Part shown: positions 36,658 through 46,800 of the stretch, piece by piece
Layout of the letters: every line of letters starts with the position of its first letter
Position numbering within the stretch: position 1 is the first letter of the stretch
NCBI RefSeq assembly: GCF_030687495.1
Contig: NZ_CP117435.1
Span: 1,612,001-1,676,000 of the forward strand
DNA length: 64,000 bases
From: Pseudomonas sp. FP453
GTDB taxonomy: Bacteria > Pseudomonadota > Gammaproteobacteria > Pseudomonadales > Pseudomonadaceae
Direction of reading: 5' to 3'
Translations under genes and position numbers: made by a program
The notes under the pieces: generated by a model
Told to the model about the DNA's origin: nothing
Database searches by the model: none
Seen by the model: the letters and a program-made list of their open reading frames with translations, nothing else

Positions 36658-37827
36658 ATGGACAGAACGTATGCCTTCGTGGATGAGTCCGGGAATTCCG
36701 ACCTAGACACGTCAAAAGGTGGAAGCTCGGATTTCTTCATCGTGTGCTCCATTCTGGTGGCAGAGAAAGACCTGGAAGCTGCTTATGTCCAAGCTGAAGA
36801 ACTCCGAAAGCGTCATTTCCAAACAGGTGAGATCAAATCCAGCAATCTGAAGCCCAAGGATTCAGATCGCCGTGCCCGAATCCTCAACGAGCTAGCTGAG
36901 CTGCCATTCAAGCTCTATTTCACCGTCGTTGATAAGTCCCGAATTCACAAAGACGGCGGCCTCCGTATCAAGACCTCGTTCATAAAATACGTGAACGGGT
37001 TGCTCTACGAACGTTTGTTCCGCGCATACCCTGACCTCCAGATGATCGTAGACGAGCATGGTGGCCAGGAGTTTCAGGAGAGCCTCAAAAGCTACGTTGC
37101 AGAACGATTCGTGGACGACCTATTTGGCGATAAGGATGCCTTCCAGACGATGGCCAGTAAGGACAACGTGTTGGTTCAGGTTGCAGATTTCTTTGCTGGC
37201 TCAGTCGCTCAGATCTACGAAGAGAAAGCTTCGGAAGCAGCAGTTCTTGCCTACAAAAAGATCCTACGCAGCCTGACTCTTGGAATGCTTGAGTGGCCAT
37301 CCAAGTACCAGTCTCTTCTGCCACCGCCGACGGATGAATCTGGGTATGCAGACTACCAAGTACACCAAGAAGCTCTCCGCCAGGCCGACCGTTTTAGCGA
37401 ACGCGTTGGTAAGCACCCCGATGAAGATGAGCGACTGCAGCTAAGCATCTTGAGGTTCTTGAGATTCCAGAGCGAATTCGTCACCAAGGATTACGTGCTG
37501 ACTACGGAGATCATGGCCCATCTAAAAGATAGCGGACTGGGAGAGGTCAACGGCCAGAGAATCCGCTCCAGTGGCATTGCCAAACTCCGCGATGCGGACG
37601 TCATCATCACAAGTGCGGCGAAGGGCTACAAAATTCCCCAGACACGTGCGGACATCAACGACTTCCTAGAGCGGGCATCCGGCATCGTCGTCCCTCTTCT
37701 TGAACGCGTTAAAAAAGCGCGCGATGTGTATCGGCTGAGCAGTCGAGGAGAATATGACATCGTCACTGCCAACCTTGCTGAGCTAGCCAAGCTGCTCGCT
37801 GCGCTCGAGGCGTTTGCAGATGACTGA
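36658..37827 (+). CDS. DUF3800 protein, predicted nuclease
   Basis: 389 residues. Residues 1-220 are DUF3800 with the RNase H-like acidic set: YAFVDESGNSDLD at the start, MIVDEHGGQ near 130 and VLVQVADFFAGSVAQ near 175. The C-terminal 170 residues add a winged-helix-like and helical part (RFLRFQSEFVTKDYVLTTEIM, SSGIAKLRDADVIIT). DUF3800 genes are frequent on mobile elements and defence islands. The stop overlaps the next start by 8 bases. Confidence 0.8.
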   Translation: MDRTYAFVDESGNSDLDTSKGGSSDFFIVCSILVAEKDLEAAYVQAEELRKRHFQTGEIKSSNLKPKDSDRRARILNELAELPFKLYFTVVDKSRIHKDGGLRIKTSFIKYVNGLLYERLFRAYPDLQMIVDEHGGQEFQESLKSYVAERFVDDLFGDKDAFQTMASKDNVLVQVADFFAGSVAQIYEEKASEAAVLAYKKILRSLTLGMLEWPSKYQSLLPPPTDESGYADYQVHQEALRQADRFSERVGKHPDEDERLQLSILRFLRFQSEFVTKDYVLTTEIMAHLKDSGLGEVNGQRIRSSGIAKLRDADVIITSAAKGYKIPQTRADINDFLERASGIVVPLLERVKKARDVYRLSSRGEYDIVTANLAELAKLLAALEAFADD

Positions 37828-38389
37828 ACTCGGTCATGGCCAAGAACCTCACCAGGCTGCATTGATACAGGATGAAATCCTGGAAATTCTGAAAGAAGCC
37901 AAGGTGCTCGCGCGTAGATTCTATCGTCTGACCGGAAAGCCGCTGGGCGTGACCGGCGAGGTGGCAGAGTACGAAGCTGCTTTGAGACTCGGCCTACTAC
38001 TCCATCCTGCAAGGCAGGCCGGTTACGACGCTACAGAGACGCTGGAAGATGGCATCGCGAGAATCCAGATCAAGGGCCGCTGTATCTTGAACCCGCTAAA
38101 GATTACGGGCCGCATGGGCGCAATTGATCTACGGCAACCCTTCGATAGTGTGCTCTTGGTGCTGCTTGACTCAGAGTTCAACGCATTTGCAATGTACGAA
38201 GCAAGTCGTGCCAGGGTTGAGGCAGCTTTGACCTTGCCAGGCTCCAAAGCCAGAAATGAGCGGGGAGCGTTGGCTATTAAGCAATTCATGTCGATAGCTA
38301 CGTTGCGCTGGGCTCGCCATTCGCCCAGCGAATCAGAGAATCAACTGCCCTCTAGAATCGAGCGACGTTGCTCTGAGATACATATTTAA
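37820..38389 (+). CDS. DUF6998-like protein, possible PD-(D/E)XK fold
   Basis: 189 residues from MTELGHGQEP. GVTGEVAEYEAALRLGL, ARQAGYDATE and ARIQIKGRC, followed by FDSVLLVLLDSEFNAFAMYEA, give the strand order of restriction-endonuclease folds (Asp then QxK). I recall this as DUF6998. Coupled to the DUF3800 gene. Confidence 0.65.
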   Translation: MTELGHGQEPHQAALIQDEILEILKEAKVLARRFYRLTGKPLGVTGEVAEYEAALRLGLLLHPARQAGYDATETLEDGIARIQIKGRCILNPLKITGRMGAIDLRQPFDSVLLVLLDSEFNAFAMYEASRARVEAALTLPGSKARNERGALAIKQFMSIATLRWARHSPSESENQLPSRIERRCSEIHI

Positions 38390-38579
38390 TGTCCCCAATA
38401 TGGCACATTAACCACCATTTTTAGGCTTAATGGCCCTATTTGGGTACATTACGCTGAGCAATGGAATGCGACCAATAATGACGATGGCCCTGCTGCATGC
38501 ACTAATAAATCACCAGGGCATACGATCTCTTTGCCGATGCTGAAAGGCAGGGAATCGCAGGCGTAAGGAAGGAGCGGAA
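38390..38579. other. Intergenic region
   Basis: Promoter region of the GIY-YIG gene, with GGAAGGAGCGG before the start. A repeated short motif GGCACATTA/GGGTACATTA appears at 38403 and 38453; otherwise nothing is seen. Confidence 0.4.
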
Positions 38580-39065
38580 ATGATCTATTTTTTCATCGAA
38601 GATAGTAATGAAAAGGTGAAGATAGGTCGGGCCAAGGATATCGAGCGCCGTAGGAAAGGGCTTCAAACCGGCAACCCCAGGAAGCTTTTACTTCTGGGGT
38701 GGATTCGTACAGATGATAACGTGCGGCTAGAAAAAGAGATTCATCAGCATTTCTCTCATCTGCGTGGCAATGGTGAATGGTTCGATCTAGATCCGTCGGA
38801 CATTTTGCCGATCCTCGAACACTTTGGCATCGATGGGTTTGTCGGTACGACCGGGGAGTCCTTTGAGGTCACCGGCCATGATCGGGATGGTGTGCCTGAG
38901 TACCTTGGCGTTTGGAACTGGGGTAACCTGGAGTGGAACGAGTGCTGTCCATTCTGCGGAAGCTTTTGCGGCATGCACGTTCAAGACGCATCGAGCATGT
39001 ACCACTGCCTTAACTGTGACACGCTTACCTCCTTTGATTTTTTGAGTCATCAGGAGGAGGAGTGA
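38580..39065 (+). CDS. GIY-YIG (T5orf172/MUG113) nuclease with zinc ribbon
   Basis: 161 residues. N-terminal IYFFIEDSNEKVKIGRAKDIERRRKGL is the GIY-YIG variant of T5orf172/MUG113 proteins; EKEIHQHFSHLRGNGEWFDL gives the conserved Glu and the family ending. The C-terminus has a zinc ribbon with CPFCGSFCG and CLNC. Likely a small DNA nuclease of phage or mobile origin. Confidence 0.82.
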   Translation: MIYFFIEDSNEKVKIGRAKDIERRRKGLQTGNPRKLLLLGWIRTDDNVRLEKEIHQHFSHLRGNGEWFDLDPSDILPILEHFGIDGFVGTTGESFEVTGHDRDGVPEYLGVWNWGNLEWNECCPFCGSFCGMHVQDASSMYHCLNCDTLTSFDFLSHQEEE

Positions 39066-39247
39066 CAGCTTGAATATTAGCCATATTGGATGAATTCTCT
39101 AACAGCTCGGCAACGTCGGGCGAGAAGCGACAGGGGAGGGCGCTTCTCAGATTGGCATGAGCCTTGAGTGTTAAGGCCTCTTCGGGCTCAAGCCTGACAG
39201 CAGAGGGGGCACGGCAAGCGTGCCTTGGTTGTGAAAAAAGCCGCCGG
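39066..39247. terminator. Region between convergent genes
   Basis: AGGCCTCTTCGGGCTCAAGCCT near 39173-39194 and GGCACGGCAAGCGTGCC near 39210-39226 are hairpins between the GIY-YIG stop and the RT stop, a likely bidirectional terminator. Confidence 0.45.
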
Positions 39248-40897
39248 TCAATACTTCCCATCTAGGAAATCCTGGAACCCTACCGGTGATTCATTTTCTT
39301 CTCTAAATGGGTTCGAGTAATAGAAACAGTAGTCTTCAGCCTTGGAAGCTTTCTTAGGTGGGTTGAGGAACTGGACGTCATGCTTTTTAAGGATTTCGAA
39401 GGTAGGCTCATCCACGTAGGGATTCTCTATCTTTTCATGGAGGAAAAGCTGATAAAGCAGAATCCAGTTTTGATCAAGTTCGTACAGGGTGCAGTTTTCA
39501 ATCACCTGGCGAGCATACGCAACTACAGCATCTGTCGCGGATTCGAAGATACTGAGCAGGGCAATCGCTGTTGCATCACCCGTCTGAATAACCAATCCGA
39601 TGTTTTCAGTAGTTGGGTGTGAGCTTAGCTGCTTCAAATAATATAGCGACCAGCACATGCCGTCCGAACGGCGATGTAACGCATTGGTTTCGAGGATTCC
39701 ATTGAGTTTTGCAGTGACGGCCTCTTTGTCGTAGTAGTCCGAAGTGGCGTCGATCTTTTCAAGAAGTGGCAGGAGTATTGGGTAGTGCCAACTTAGGCTG
39801 AGAATGTATTGAAATACTGTGGCGGCTGTATCACCCTGAGCTCTGTGGCAAATTAGTCCTGCAGCTAGCTTCAATACACTGCCATCAGGCACTGCCCGGT
39901 TTAAATGTACGGCATAGTCAAGAAAGTTTATGGCCTCGTGAGTGAAGAGGGTCAAGACTCCGTTGGAATCGGTTCTCCAGGGGGTGGCATTAGCTAATTT
40001 GGTAACCCAGGATTCCACAAGCGGTTCCGGTAGCTCGGTTATTTTTGTTTTGCTGAGATTTAGCGTTAAACGGTATCGAGACAGAGCGATGCTCAGGGCA
40101 CGAATGAATTCCTGAGCCTGAATATGTGTTTCGCAATAGGCCGTATAATCATCAATGTAACGTACAAAGCGAAACTTTCCCGCGAGCTCTCTATCAACCG
40201 CAGCCAGAACTATTTCCACCGCAATGCTTGAGGAGCTAGGGCCAACAGGTAGGCCGGAAGTCTCGTTGCGTTTTGCGTTGCGCAGCGATATGTCGAGGGT
40301 CGAGCTCCAGTGCTTTTCTCCTCCACGTTCTTGTAGCCGCTCTTTGGCCTTTTCATAACCTTGAATGGCCCATTCTAGAGAATGTGTGTAGATCGAGCCA
40401 AAGCAATTGGCTACGTCAGCATGAGCTCGAAAACTCGCACCAAAACTAATTTCCAAAGTGTTTTTTGTTTTTGTTTCATGGTCTTCATAATTCATGATAA
40501 ACATGCGGCCATCATTATGCTGTTCGGCAGTGATGACGCTGTTTTCATCTTTCATCGATTCGAATATTTCTAGTCTGTTTTTCTTCAGGTTTGAATATAT
40601 CCTTGCGTAGGCGAGGGGATGTATAAGGCTGAGCACCCGTGGAACATTGTTAAATCGTGTGGCCTTGTATTCCACAAGATCGAACCAGTAGGTTTTTCTC
40701 TCTCGGCTCAAATTAATGGCTGCTAGCTCTTCAGCAATTTCTGGAGTGAATCTACTTGTTGAAAAGCATGGGGGTAATTCGGTTGCGGAGTCTTTTTGAT
40801 TTGGAAAATAATTCCAACGTGTCAAGGCCTCCAGGAAATGTCTTTCCTCATCGTGAAATACGGCAATATTTGATACCAGGTTGGTGAATTCTTTCAC
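39248..40897 (-). CDS. Defence-type reverse transcriptase (UG/DRT-like)
   Basis: 549 residues. RT domain in the N-terminal two thirds: FRAHADVANCFGSIYTHSLEWA (first catalytic Asp), NETSGLPVGPSSSS (region 4), and FVRYIDDYTAYCE, the YxDD box, near residue 247. There is no maturase or endonuclease domain and no retron-type VTG motif. The C-terminal 230 residues are helical repeats. This is the layout of the Unknown-Group RTs that act as anti-phage DRT systems, possibly the DRT4 (UG15) kind. It stands alone, which fits single-gene DRT types. The exact class needs a profile comparison. Confidence 0.78.
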   Translation of the reverse strand: MKEFTNLVSNIAVFHDEERHFLEALTRWNYFPNQKDSATELPPCFSTSRFTPEIAEELAAINLSRERKTYWFDLVEYKATRFNNVPRVLSLIHPLAYARIYSNLKKNRLEIFESMKDENSVITAEQHNDGRMFIMNYEDHETKTKNTLEISFGASFRAHADVANCFGSIYTHSLEWAIQGYEKAKERLQERGGEKHWSSTLDISLRNAKRNETSGLPVGPSSSSIAVEIVLAAVDRELAGKFRFVRYIDDYTAYCETHIQAQEFIRALSIALSRYRLTLNLSKTKITELPEPLVESWVTKLANATPWRTDSNGVLTLFTHEAINFLDYAVHLNRAVPDGSVLKLAAGLICHRAQGDTAATVFQYILSLSWHYPILLPLLEKIDATSDYYDKEAVTAKLNGILETNALHRRSDGMCWSLYYLKQLSSHPTTENIGLVIQTGDATAIALLSIFESATDAVVAYARQVIENCTLYELDQNWILLYQLFLHEKIENPYVDEPTFEILKKHDVQFLNPPKKASKAEDYCFYYSNPFREENESPVGFQDFLDGKY

Positions 40898-41085
40898 TGA
40901 ATTTATTGCTCCTACGATGCGTGCTCGGCAATCGGTGCGAGGGATATGCCAAGACTTGGTAGCTTTGCTGAACTTTTAGAAACAACCGTGCGCAGGGTTA
41001 AGATAGTCGCTCAAGCTTGCCGAATTGTCGCTTTGAAAAGCCCTAGGAGCGCTACTTTGGTAGTCTCCCAAGGTTGGGCCGCATC
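40898..41085. other. RT upstream region
   Basis: 188 bp between the RT start and the stop of the 613-residue gene. Must hold the RT promoter and possibly a non-coding RNA, but no obvious fold is seen. Confidence 0.4.
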
Positions 41086-42927
41086 CTACTCAACAGTTGG
41101 CGTGATGCGTTGCATTGAGACGCCCGGTACTAAAGCGCCGGCTTCTGGCAAGTTATGAGCGAAAGCCCCCACCAAGTCTACACCGTACTCTTCGACAGCC
41201 TGAGCAAGTCCCGTCATTCTGGCCATGCCGGCAACCACCATAGCGCGCCTTACCCCAGCGTGCAGCGCATCATCAATAGTCATGGCTGCTCCAAGGGCGC
41301 ATACAGATTCCCTCACCGTCTCCGTGTCGATCCTCCAGTGCCTCCCCTGAGTCTCGACACGCAAGCCACGGTCATCGGTCGAGACCAACCTGGCGTAAGT
41401 AACCCGTTTGGGGAGCGTCTGTTTAAGGAGCAGTCGATCTCCCTTCGAGTAGGTGTCCCATTGCGTTTCCAAGGCCGCAGGCTCACCACGCTTGCGCACT
41501 AACTCGTTGATCACCTCACACAGCTGGTAGCTGTCGCATATGGCGACAAGGGTGGGATCAGCCTTCAGTCCAGCCACTGCTCGATCCAGAGACGAATGAT
41601 CCGAAGGTGGGCTCGAGATAGCGTCAAGAGGCGGCTGAATGTGGTGACTGGGGAAGTAGCCTTGGAGCTGATTGACAATGCGGCTATTCAAGCTGCCTTC
41701 AACTGCAGTTTTTTGGTTGCACAGAAAGGCGACCCGGTCACGGGGGGTGAAGTGGCCTAGAAGCAGGGATACTTCAACCGCGCTGTAACATTGAAAGTCC
41801 CAGACAATAAAGGTTCGGTACTCGCCTCGTTCGGCAGGTATAGATTCCCAATGTACCAGATGAGCTTCGGAGCCATACCGCCCAGCTAGACCCTGATGAA
41901 CAATACCCGGTTCAGAGCCTCCTAGAATCTGCAGAATGGAAGAAAACTCGTCACAGAACGACGCAGCCGATTCGTTACATGAGTAAGTAAATATGGAAAA
42001 CCGCGAATTAATCGCGTCGCCAACAAGCTGGCCGTGGTCAGAGTGATTTAGGGCTCCATATAAACTGGAATACCGGACGTAGGCATACTCGATCTCGCGG
42101 TCGGAGTATGTAGGAAAAAAGGCATGAGTTAGCTTCTGGAGTTGCGAGCGTATTGAACTCTGGATCAGGTGATGGCCCATGAGTTGAAAATCATCATGGT
42201 GTCCAACAACCAGATGCTTGTCCAGGCAATCAGGTAGCGCCGACCTGAGAGACGCCGGGAGATCTAAGACATTCAAAACCGTTGCCCCCCGCTTGGCTTC
42301 GGTGAGCATCTTGGCGATTAGCTGGTAACTGGGAGTGCTCGCGAGCTGGCAGGCGGTCGAGGAGTTGTCCTGAAAATGTCTAATACCCAGGAATGGAAAC
42401 GCTTTGGCGGGCGTATCAAATAGTGCACGAGCGCCTTCGGGGCCATGGAGGTGGCATATATTAAGCGCCTGATAGTGACAAAAACCGGATTCAAGCATGA
42501 AGCTGGCTGCATCGACGAGGCAAGATTGACGATGGAAATAATAGGCCAGCTGACTTGCATACGGCTCAGAGATGTACATGCACAGAGCTCTGTGATCCTG
42601 CTGTTCCAACGCCAATAGTGCGGCTGAGATACCCTGGGTACTCAAAGCCAGTAGCCTAACTTGCTCGCGCCTTGGTAAGTTCAGTTCTGGCAAGTAGAAG
42701 TGTTGCTTGACCAGCAGGTGCCAATGAGCGGCTGAGATCGACGTAGGCGTAAAATCCATCCTTCCTTGAGAACGGTGCACGCTGTATGTTTTGCCTGGCA
42801 GGATTGCAGTCGTTGGAGCGCGTTCAAGCCTGAGAACCACGCGCCGTTGATTCCAAGGTAATACACCTTTGACAACTATAGTACCGTCAAGGCGGTGTAT
42901 CACTTTAACGATCAAATACGTCGGCAT
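41086..42927 (-). CDS. Large protein of the recombinase operon, possible degenerate RecD2-like helicase
   Basis: 613 residues, last gene of the minus-strand recombinase operon, 3 bp after the previous stop. The N-terminus (VVKGVLPWNQRRVVLRLERAP) looks like an OB-type domain. Residues about 165-190 (ALNICHLHGPEGARALFDTP) look like a helix-hairpin-helix segment. RTFIVWDFQCYSAVEVSLLLGHFTPRDRVAFLCNQ resembles the Walker B region of RecD2 helicases (VDEASM..ll..lp.g..lilvGD) with the acidic residues changed. I see no Walker A. An inactive SF1-helicase-like DNA-binding protein is my best guess and is low in certainty. Confidence 0.5.
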   Translation of the reverse strand: MPTYLIVKVIHRLDGTIVVKGVLPWNQRRVVLRLERAPTTAILPGKTYSVHRSQGRMDFTPTSISAAHWHLLVKQHFYLPELNLPRREQVRLLALSTQGISAALLALEQQDHRALCMYISEPYASQLAYYFHRQSCLVDAASFMLESGFCHYQALNICHLHGPEGARALFDTPAKAFPFLGIRHFQDNSSTACQLASTPSYQLIAKMLTEAKRGATVLNVLDLPASLRSALPDCLDKHLVVGHHDDFQLMGHHLIQSSIRSQLQKLTHAFFPTYSDREIEYAYVRYSSLYGALNHSDHGQLVGDAINSRFSIFTYSCNESAASFCDEFSSILQILGGSEPGIVHQGLAGRYGSEAHLVHWESIPAERGEYRTFIVWDFQCYSAVEVSLLLGHFTPRDRVAFLCNQKTAVEGSLNSRIVNQLQGYFPSHHIQPPLDAISSPPSDHSSLDRAVAGLKADPTLVAICDSYQLCEVINELVRKRGEPAALETQWDTYSKGDRLLLKQTLPKRVTYARLVSTDDRGLRVETQGRHWRIDTETVRESVCALGAAMTIDDALHAGVRRAMVVAGMARMTGLAQAVEEYGVDLVGAFAHNLPEAGALVPGVSMQRITPTVE

Positions 42928-42930
42928 TAG

Positions 42931-43335
42931 TTAGTCCACTATCAATCGCTGGTTGTAAAGATCCTTCCAGCGAGCTTGGCTTTTTAGTAGTTCCCTCTTG
43001 AGTTTTTCATTATCTGATAAAACCTTGTGGAGCGGAACGTTGAGTTTTCCAAGTTTTGGCGGTGTGGAGGATGACGCGCAGTTTGCCAACACCGAAGCAT
43101 GAGTGTTTAGAAGACTAACAATCGCTCGCATATCATCATGTCCTCGACCTGGATAAAAACATTGGCGCGTACAACCCACCAGCTCGGCTAGGGATGAAAG
43201 ATTGACTTCGCCATGATGCAGCGTCAGGCTCTGGCCGCTGCGTAAAATATCAACTACGGCCTTCTGGAGCTTTATAGCCTTTGTGTTGCCAATTGGCATT
43301 TTCAATATGGTTTTGATAAGCGTTTTAACGTCCAT
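42931..43335 (-). CDS. Small helical protein of the recombinase operon
   Basis: 134 residues. Helical start (MDVKTLIKTILKMPIG), a possible HTH in the middle (LSSLAELVGCTRQCFYPGRG), and a coiled-coil end (SDNEKLKRELLKSQARWKDLYNQ). The layout is like a shorter GmtX. It overlaps the GmtX-like gene by 11 bases. Likely a DNA-binding accessory factor for integration. Confidence 0.6.
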   Translation of the reverse strand: MDVKTLIKTILKMPIGNTKAIKLQKAVVDILRSGQSLTLHHGEVNLSSLAELVGCTRQCFYPGRGHDDMRAIVSLLNTHASVLANCASSSTPPKLGKLNVPLHKVLSDNEKLKRELLKSQARWKDLYNQRLIVD

Positions 43336-43882
43336 TTTTCCACTCCAGGTAGACTTTGCAATTATTGTTGGGTGTTACTAGCTCATCTTCCTCCGAGAAT
43401 GTCTCTAAGTTATATAGAGCGCCGTCTTTGAATTGTAGATTTCTCTGGCATTTCAAGATGTCATCAATAAGCATGCAAAGGCTATCTAGGTCGAATAACC
43501 GTGGATCGGACTTTACGATTTTAGGCGCCACCAATGCTAGTTTGTTGTGCGGGCTTTTCAGCTCTTTTTCTAAAATGGATACCTTTCGTGTGAGCTCAAT
43601 ATTCCGAATCTTAAGCGCATCGACTGAAGGCTCGTCGGTTTCCTTTGTGGCTCTTGAAACTAAATCTTTAATATATTTGTTTAGTAGCTTTCGATGTTCG
43701 CTTGTAGGCTTTCGAAAGATAGACGGATCAATGTCCAACTGCCTGCCAACCTCTAGCGTTAGCCGGTTAATCGAGGGGAACGGCTTCCCCTTCTTAAGGA
43801 GTATTAAACAGCTCTCGATACTTCGGAGGGTGTTGGCAAGCTGGTTTGCCTGGTAGGCAGCGCAGTTTGGTTTCCGTTTCAT
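43325..43882 (-). CDS. gmtX: GmtX-like protein
   Basis: 185 residues, predicted helical with a coiled coil (IRNIELTRKVSILEKELKS) and a short HTH-like part (INRLTLEVGRQLDIDPSIFRKP). Starts 4 bp inside the end of the GmtZ-like gene. Position, size and helical nature fit GmtX, the third member of the Gamma-Mobile-Trio, analogous to the small partner in other multi-recombinase transposition systems. Recognition is by context as much as by sequence. Confidence 0.7.
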   Translation of the reverse strand: MKRKPNCAAYQANQLANTLRSIESCLILLKKGKPFPSINRLTLEVGRQLDIDPSIFRKPTSEHRKLLNKYIKDLVSRATKETDEPSVDALKIRNIELTRKVSILEKELKSPHNKLALVAPKIVKSDPRLFDLDSLCMLIDDILKCQRNLQFKDGALYNLETFSEEDELVTPNNNCKVYLEWKNGR

Positions 43883-46800
43883 TGAAGCTGGCTACCGATT
43901 GAGAGAGAGTTAGAGTCGATGCGTTCAGCAATGTCAGCCACGGACAGGTTCATAGTTCCCATGATCGAAAGGACTTGCCCAACATACTTGTCCCGGTCAG
44001 GGCCTTGAGCAATGGCCATCTTAAGTAAGTCGGGATTCTTTGCGATTTTTTCAATCATGTATGGGTAGTTATGTGAGGCGAATTGAGGGTAGTCCTGACT
44101 GTCAAGCAGCTGAGCTATCACTCGTTGTGCAGGATTGTTCATATCAATCTCATGAGACTGGAAGTCTTTAAGATCTCGCATTCTGGTAATCAATCGCGGT
44201 TCAGAAGCGTCTTTGTCGAGACGATCTTTTAAAGCCTGCCTCACCAAATGGTAACTCCCCAATTCAAGCTTCGCCACGGTCAGTTCGTGATGGATAGCCT
44301 CGACTTCATGTCTGTTGGCTTTGCTTGCCTTTAGGGTTTTTAATTTGCTCACAAGACTTTCCGATTCACCGGTCAGTTTTCTGATCAAACAGTTTATCGC
44401 CGGCAAGTGATCGATGCCGAACACGGCAATCGGGCACAATCCACATACTCGTGATCGGCCAGTGAAGGCGATAAGGCCTTTAGGGCAATTCCCGTTTTTA
44501 AGGCAAATACAGTTCGTATAAAAGCCTACATCCGGATTTTTGTCGGTAGCGATAATCTGCATACCGGTCTTTTCATGCTCGATAACTGCTGAGCTTACGC
44601 TAATGAAGTTTTGATCTTGGGATAGTTTGGTTCGGTTTGTACTCCAGCCGACACTAATAGCATTGGACGTCATATAGGCGTTGCTTGCGGCAGGAGTCAT
44701 TTGCGCCCAAGCGCTACGCATTATCAGTTTATTAGATTCTGATATCGCCTTAATCGACTCGGAGATATTCGGGACGGTGTAGTAATCTGTGGTGTGAGCG
44801 TTTTTATGGGCGACTTGCTGCTGAGCAACTCGAATGTCAAGGTGGCCATAAATCCGGGCGTGTGTGAGCCAGGTAGCTCTAAGTGAGTGTGGAGTATGGA
44901 CAGACCTAATTTGCCCATGTTTGTTATACGTGACGAATTGGTGGTGGCGCTCTGAGGGGACTAGAGTGTTGTAAACGTCCTGTACACCATAAAGTAATAG
45001 CGCCCATTTTTCGGAGTAATTGGAGTCAGAAAAGGGAAGCCCATGACTATTCCAAGGGCTGCGGAATAGGGAGTAGATTTTTCCGTACTCTTTAGGGTCT
45101 GTAGGGTCATTTTCATAGTATGTCGGAGGGAGGGGGCGTTGGAACACCTCGCGCTGAAAATGTCGTTCGGCGATTAAGGCGTTCATGACGTCATCAGGAA
45201 TTACGACTGGACGATCTTGGCCGTCTTTGTCTGTATTTACATAAAGAATGCAGGAGTTGAGTATTCGATGCTCAGGCTTGCTAAGTAAGTTGTCAAATGT
45301 ATTGATATCGAGCCACTGGCAGTTTTGAAGGCGCAATCCACCATGTAGGGCAACGGAGAGCATCCTTGTAACGCTGATCCAAGGCATATAAACTTCGGTA
45401 GTAGCGGCTCCATACAGGCCCGGATACCAGGAGTAGACGTTAATGATACGCGTGAGTGAAATAACTAGCGCGTCATCTTCGTCGTCAGGATTGCTAATCT
45501 GGATGTCGTGGCTCAAACCAAGTTCATGTAGGTTGATCCACTCTGCTCGTCGGACTTCATCCAGTTGATTGCCTCTGAGTCTGCCCGTGAGGATCTGCTG
45601 TTGAAGAGATAGACCGATTTTATCAACGGCTTGGACGTATGCTTTAGCGATTACGGTTGAGTCAAGAGGAAGAACCACCTTGTCGGTACTTCCGCGTGCG
45701 CCGCTTCCAGAGCGATCAACCTTCAAGCTAACTGGATTATCAAATCCTGCCTCAACGGCAAACTCTACTTCGGCCTTTATGACTGCCTTGTCAACAATAA
45801 TTACTTCGAAAAACTCGTGAATATTGGCTACGAATGCTGCCTTTGTTTTGGCGGAATATGCGGCGTCATAATACTGGCTCAGTGTACAAGGGACGGTGAT
45901 CCCATCGAGCTTTTTTCCTACCCCAAAAAGATTGGCTTCGAGATCCTCTTTGGATATCGTGTTATTCCAGAAAATCACTCTTTCAAATTCGGATGGTCGT
46001 TCGGGGAAACGAACAATCGAACGAGGATTCTCTTCAAACCACAGTGGGAGATAAAAAAATACATAATCTAAAAGAAAATTGATCGCCTGTATTTTTTTGG
46101 AGCGGTAGCGGGTCGAGTGACTTTGTCGCTCAAGATATGCAAGGTAATAGTTTGCCGCTGCTAGCCAAAACCTCGAGAGGTTTTCGATGTTTATGTGCTC
46201 GCTACCAGGATAAAAATTGTTCTTTAGCCAAGAAAAATTTTTTGTGTCGCGATCAGGTTTGGGTGCGAGTATTGAGCGTTGTTCAATGCTTAGCTCTGAA
46301 TTATTGGCGAGCTGTTTGGCAATCTCGTTATCCCTAACCCGTTTTTTAAGCGCAGTCTTTTCTCTCGCCCAATTAGATTGGTAGTGTCGTCTGGCGCGCT
46401 CGCGCTGCTTTGGAGTCATCTCCAAGGCGTCCTCGAACGGAACTGCGAAATAGTCCTTGAACTCTTCAATTGTCATCTTAAAGTCGTGGGCTGTAGACGA
46501 CGAAGTGGATTTTGCCTGTAGATACTGGTGGTACTTCTCTAAATGATAGGCGTCTCCAGGAGATATGATATTAGGGTGCCTGGCGGCAAATGTTTGGATC
46601 CATGGCAGATATCGGAAAACATTTGGGTCGTGCACCCTATTGTCGCAAACACTTGGTGCTGCTTCCCAAAGCTCTTCAAGGCTTACGTCCTCAGCTTTTA
46701 GCCAGCTAGTTCTGTATTGGAAAACTCTTGAAGCTCTGGTGGTCTCTGGAAAGCCCTCTGAGTGCTCATAGATAAAACCTTTGCTTAATGATTCAAGCAG

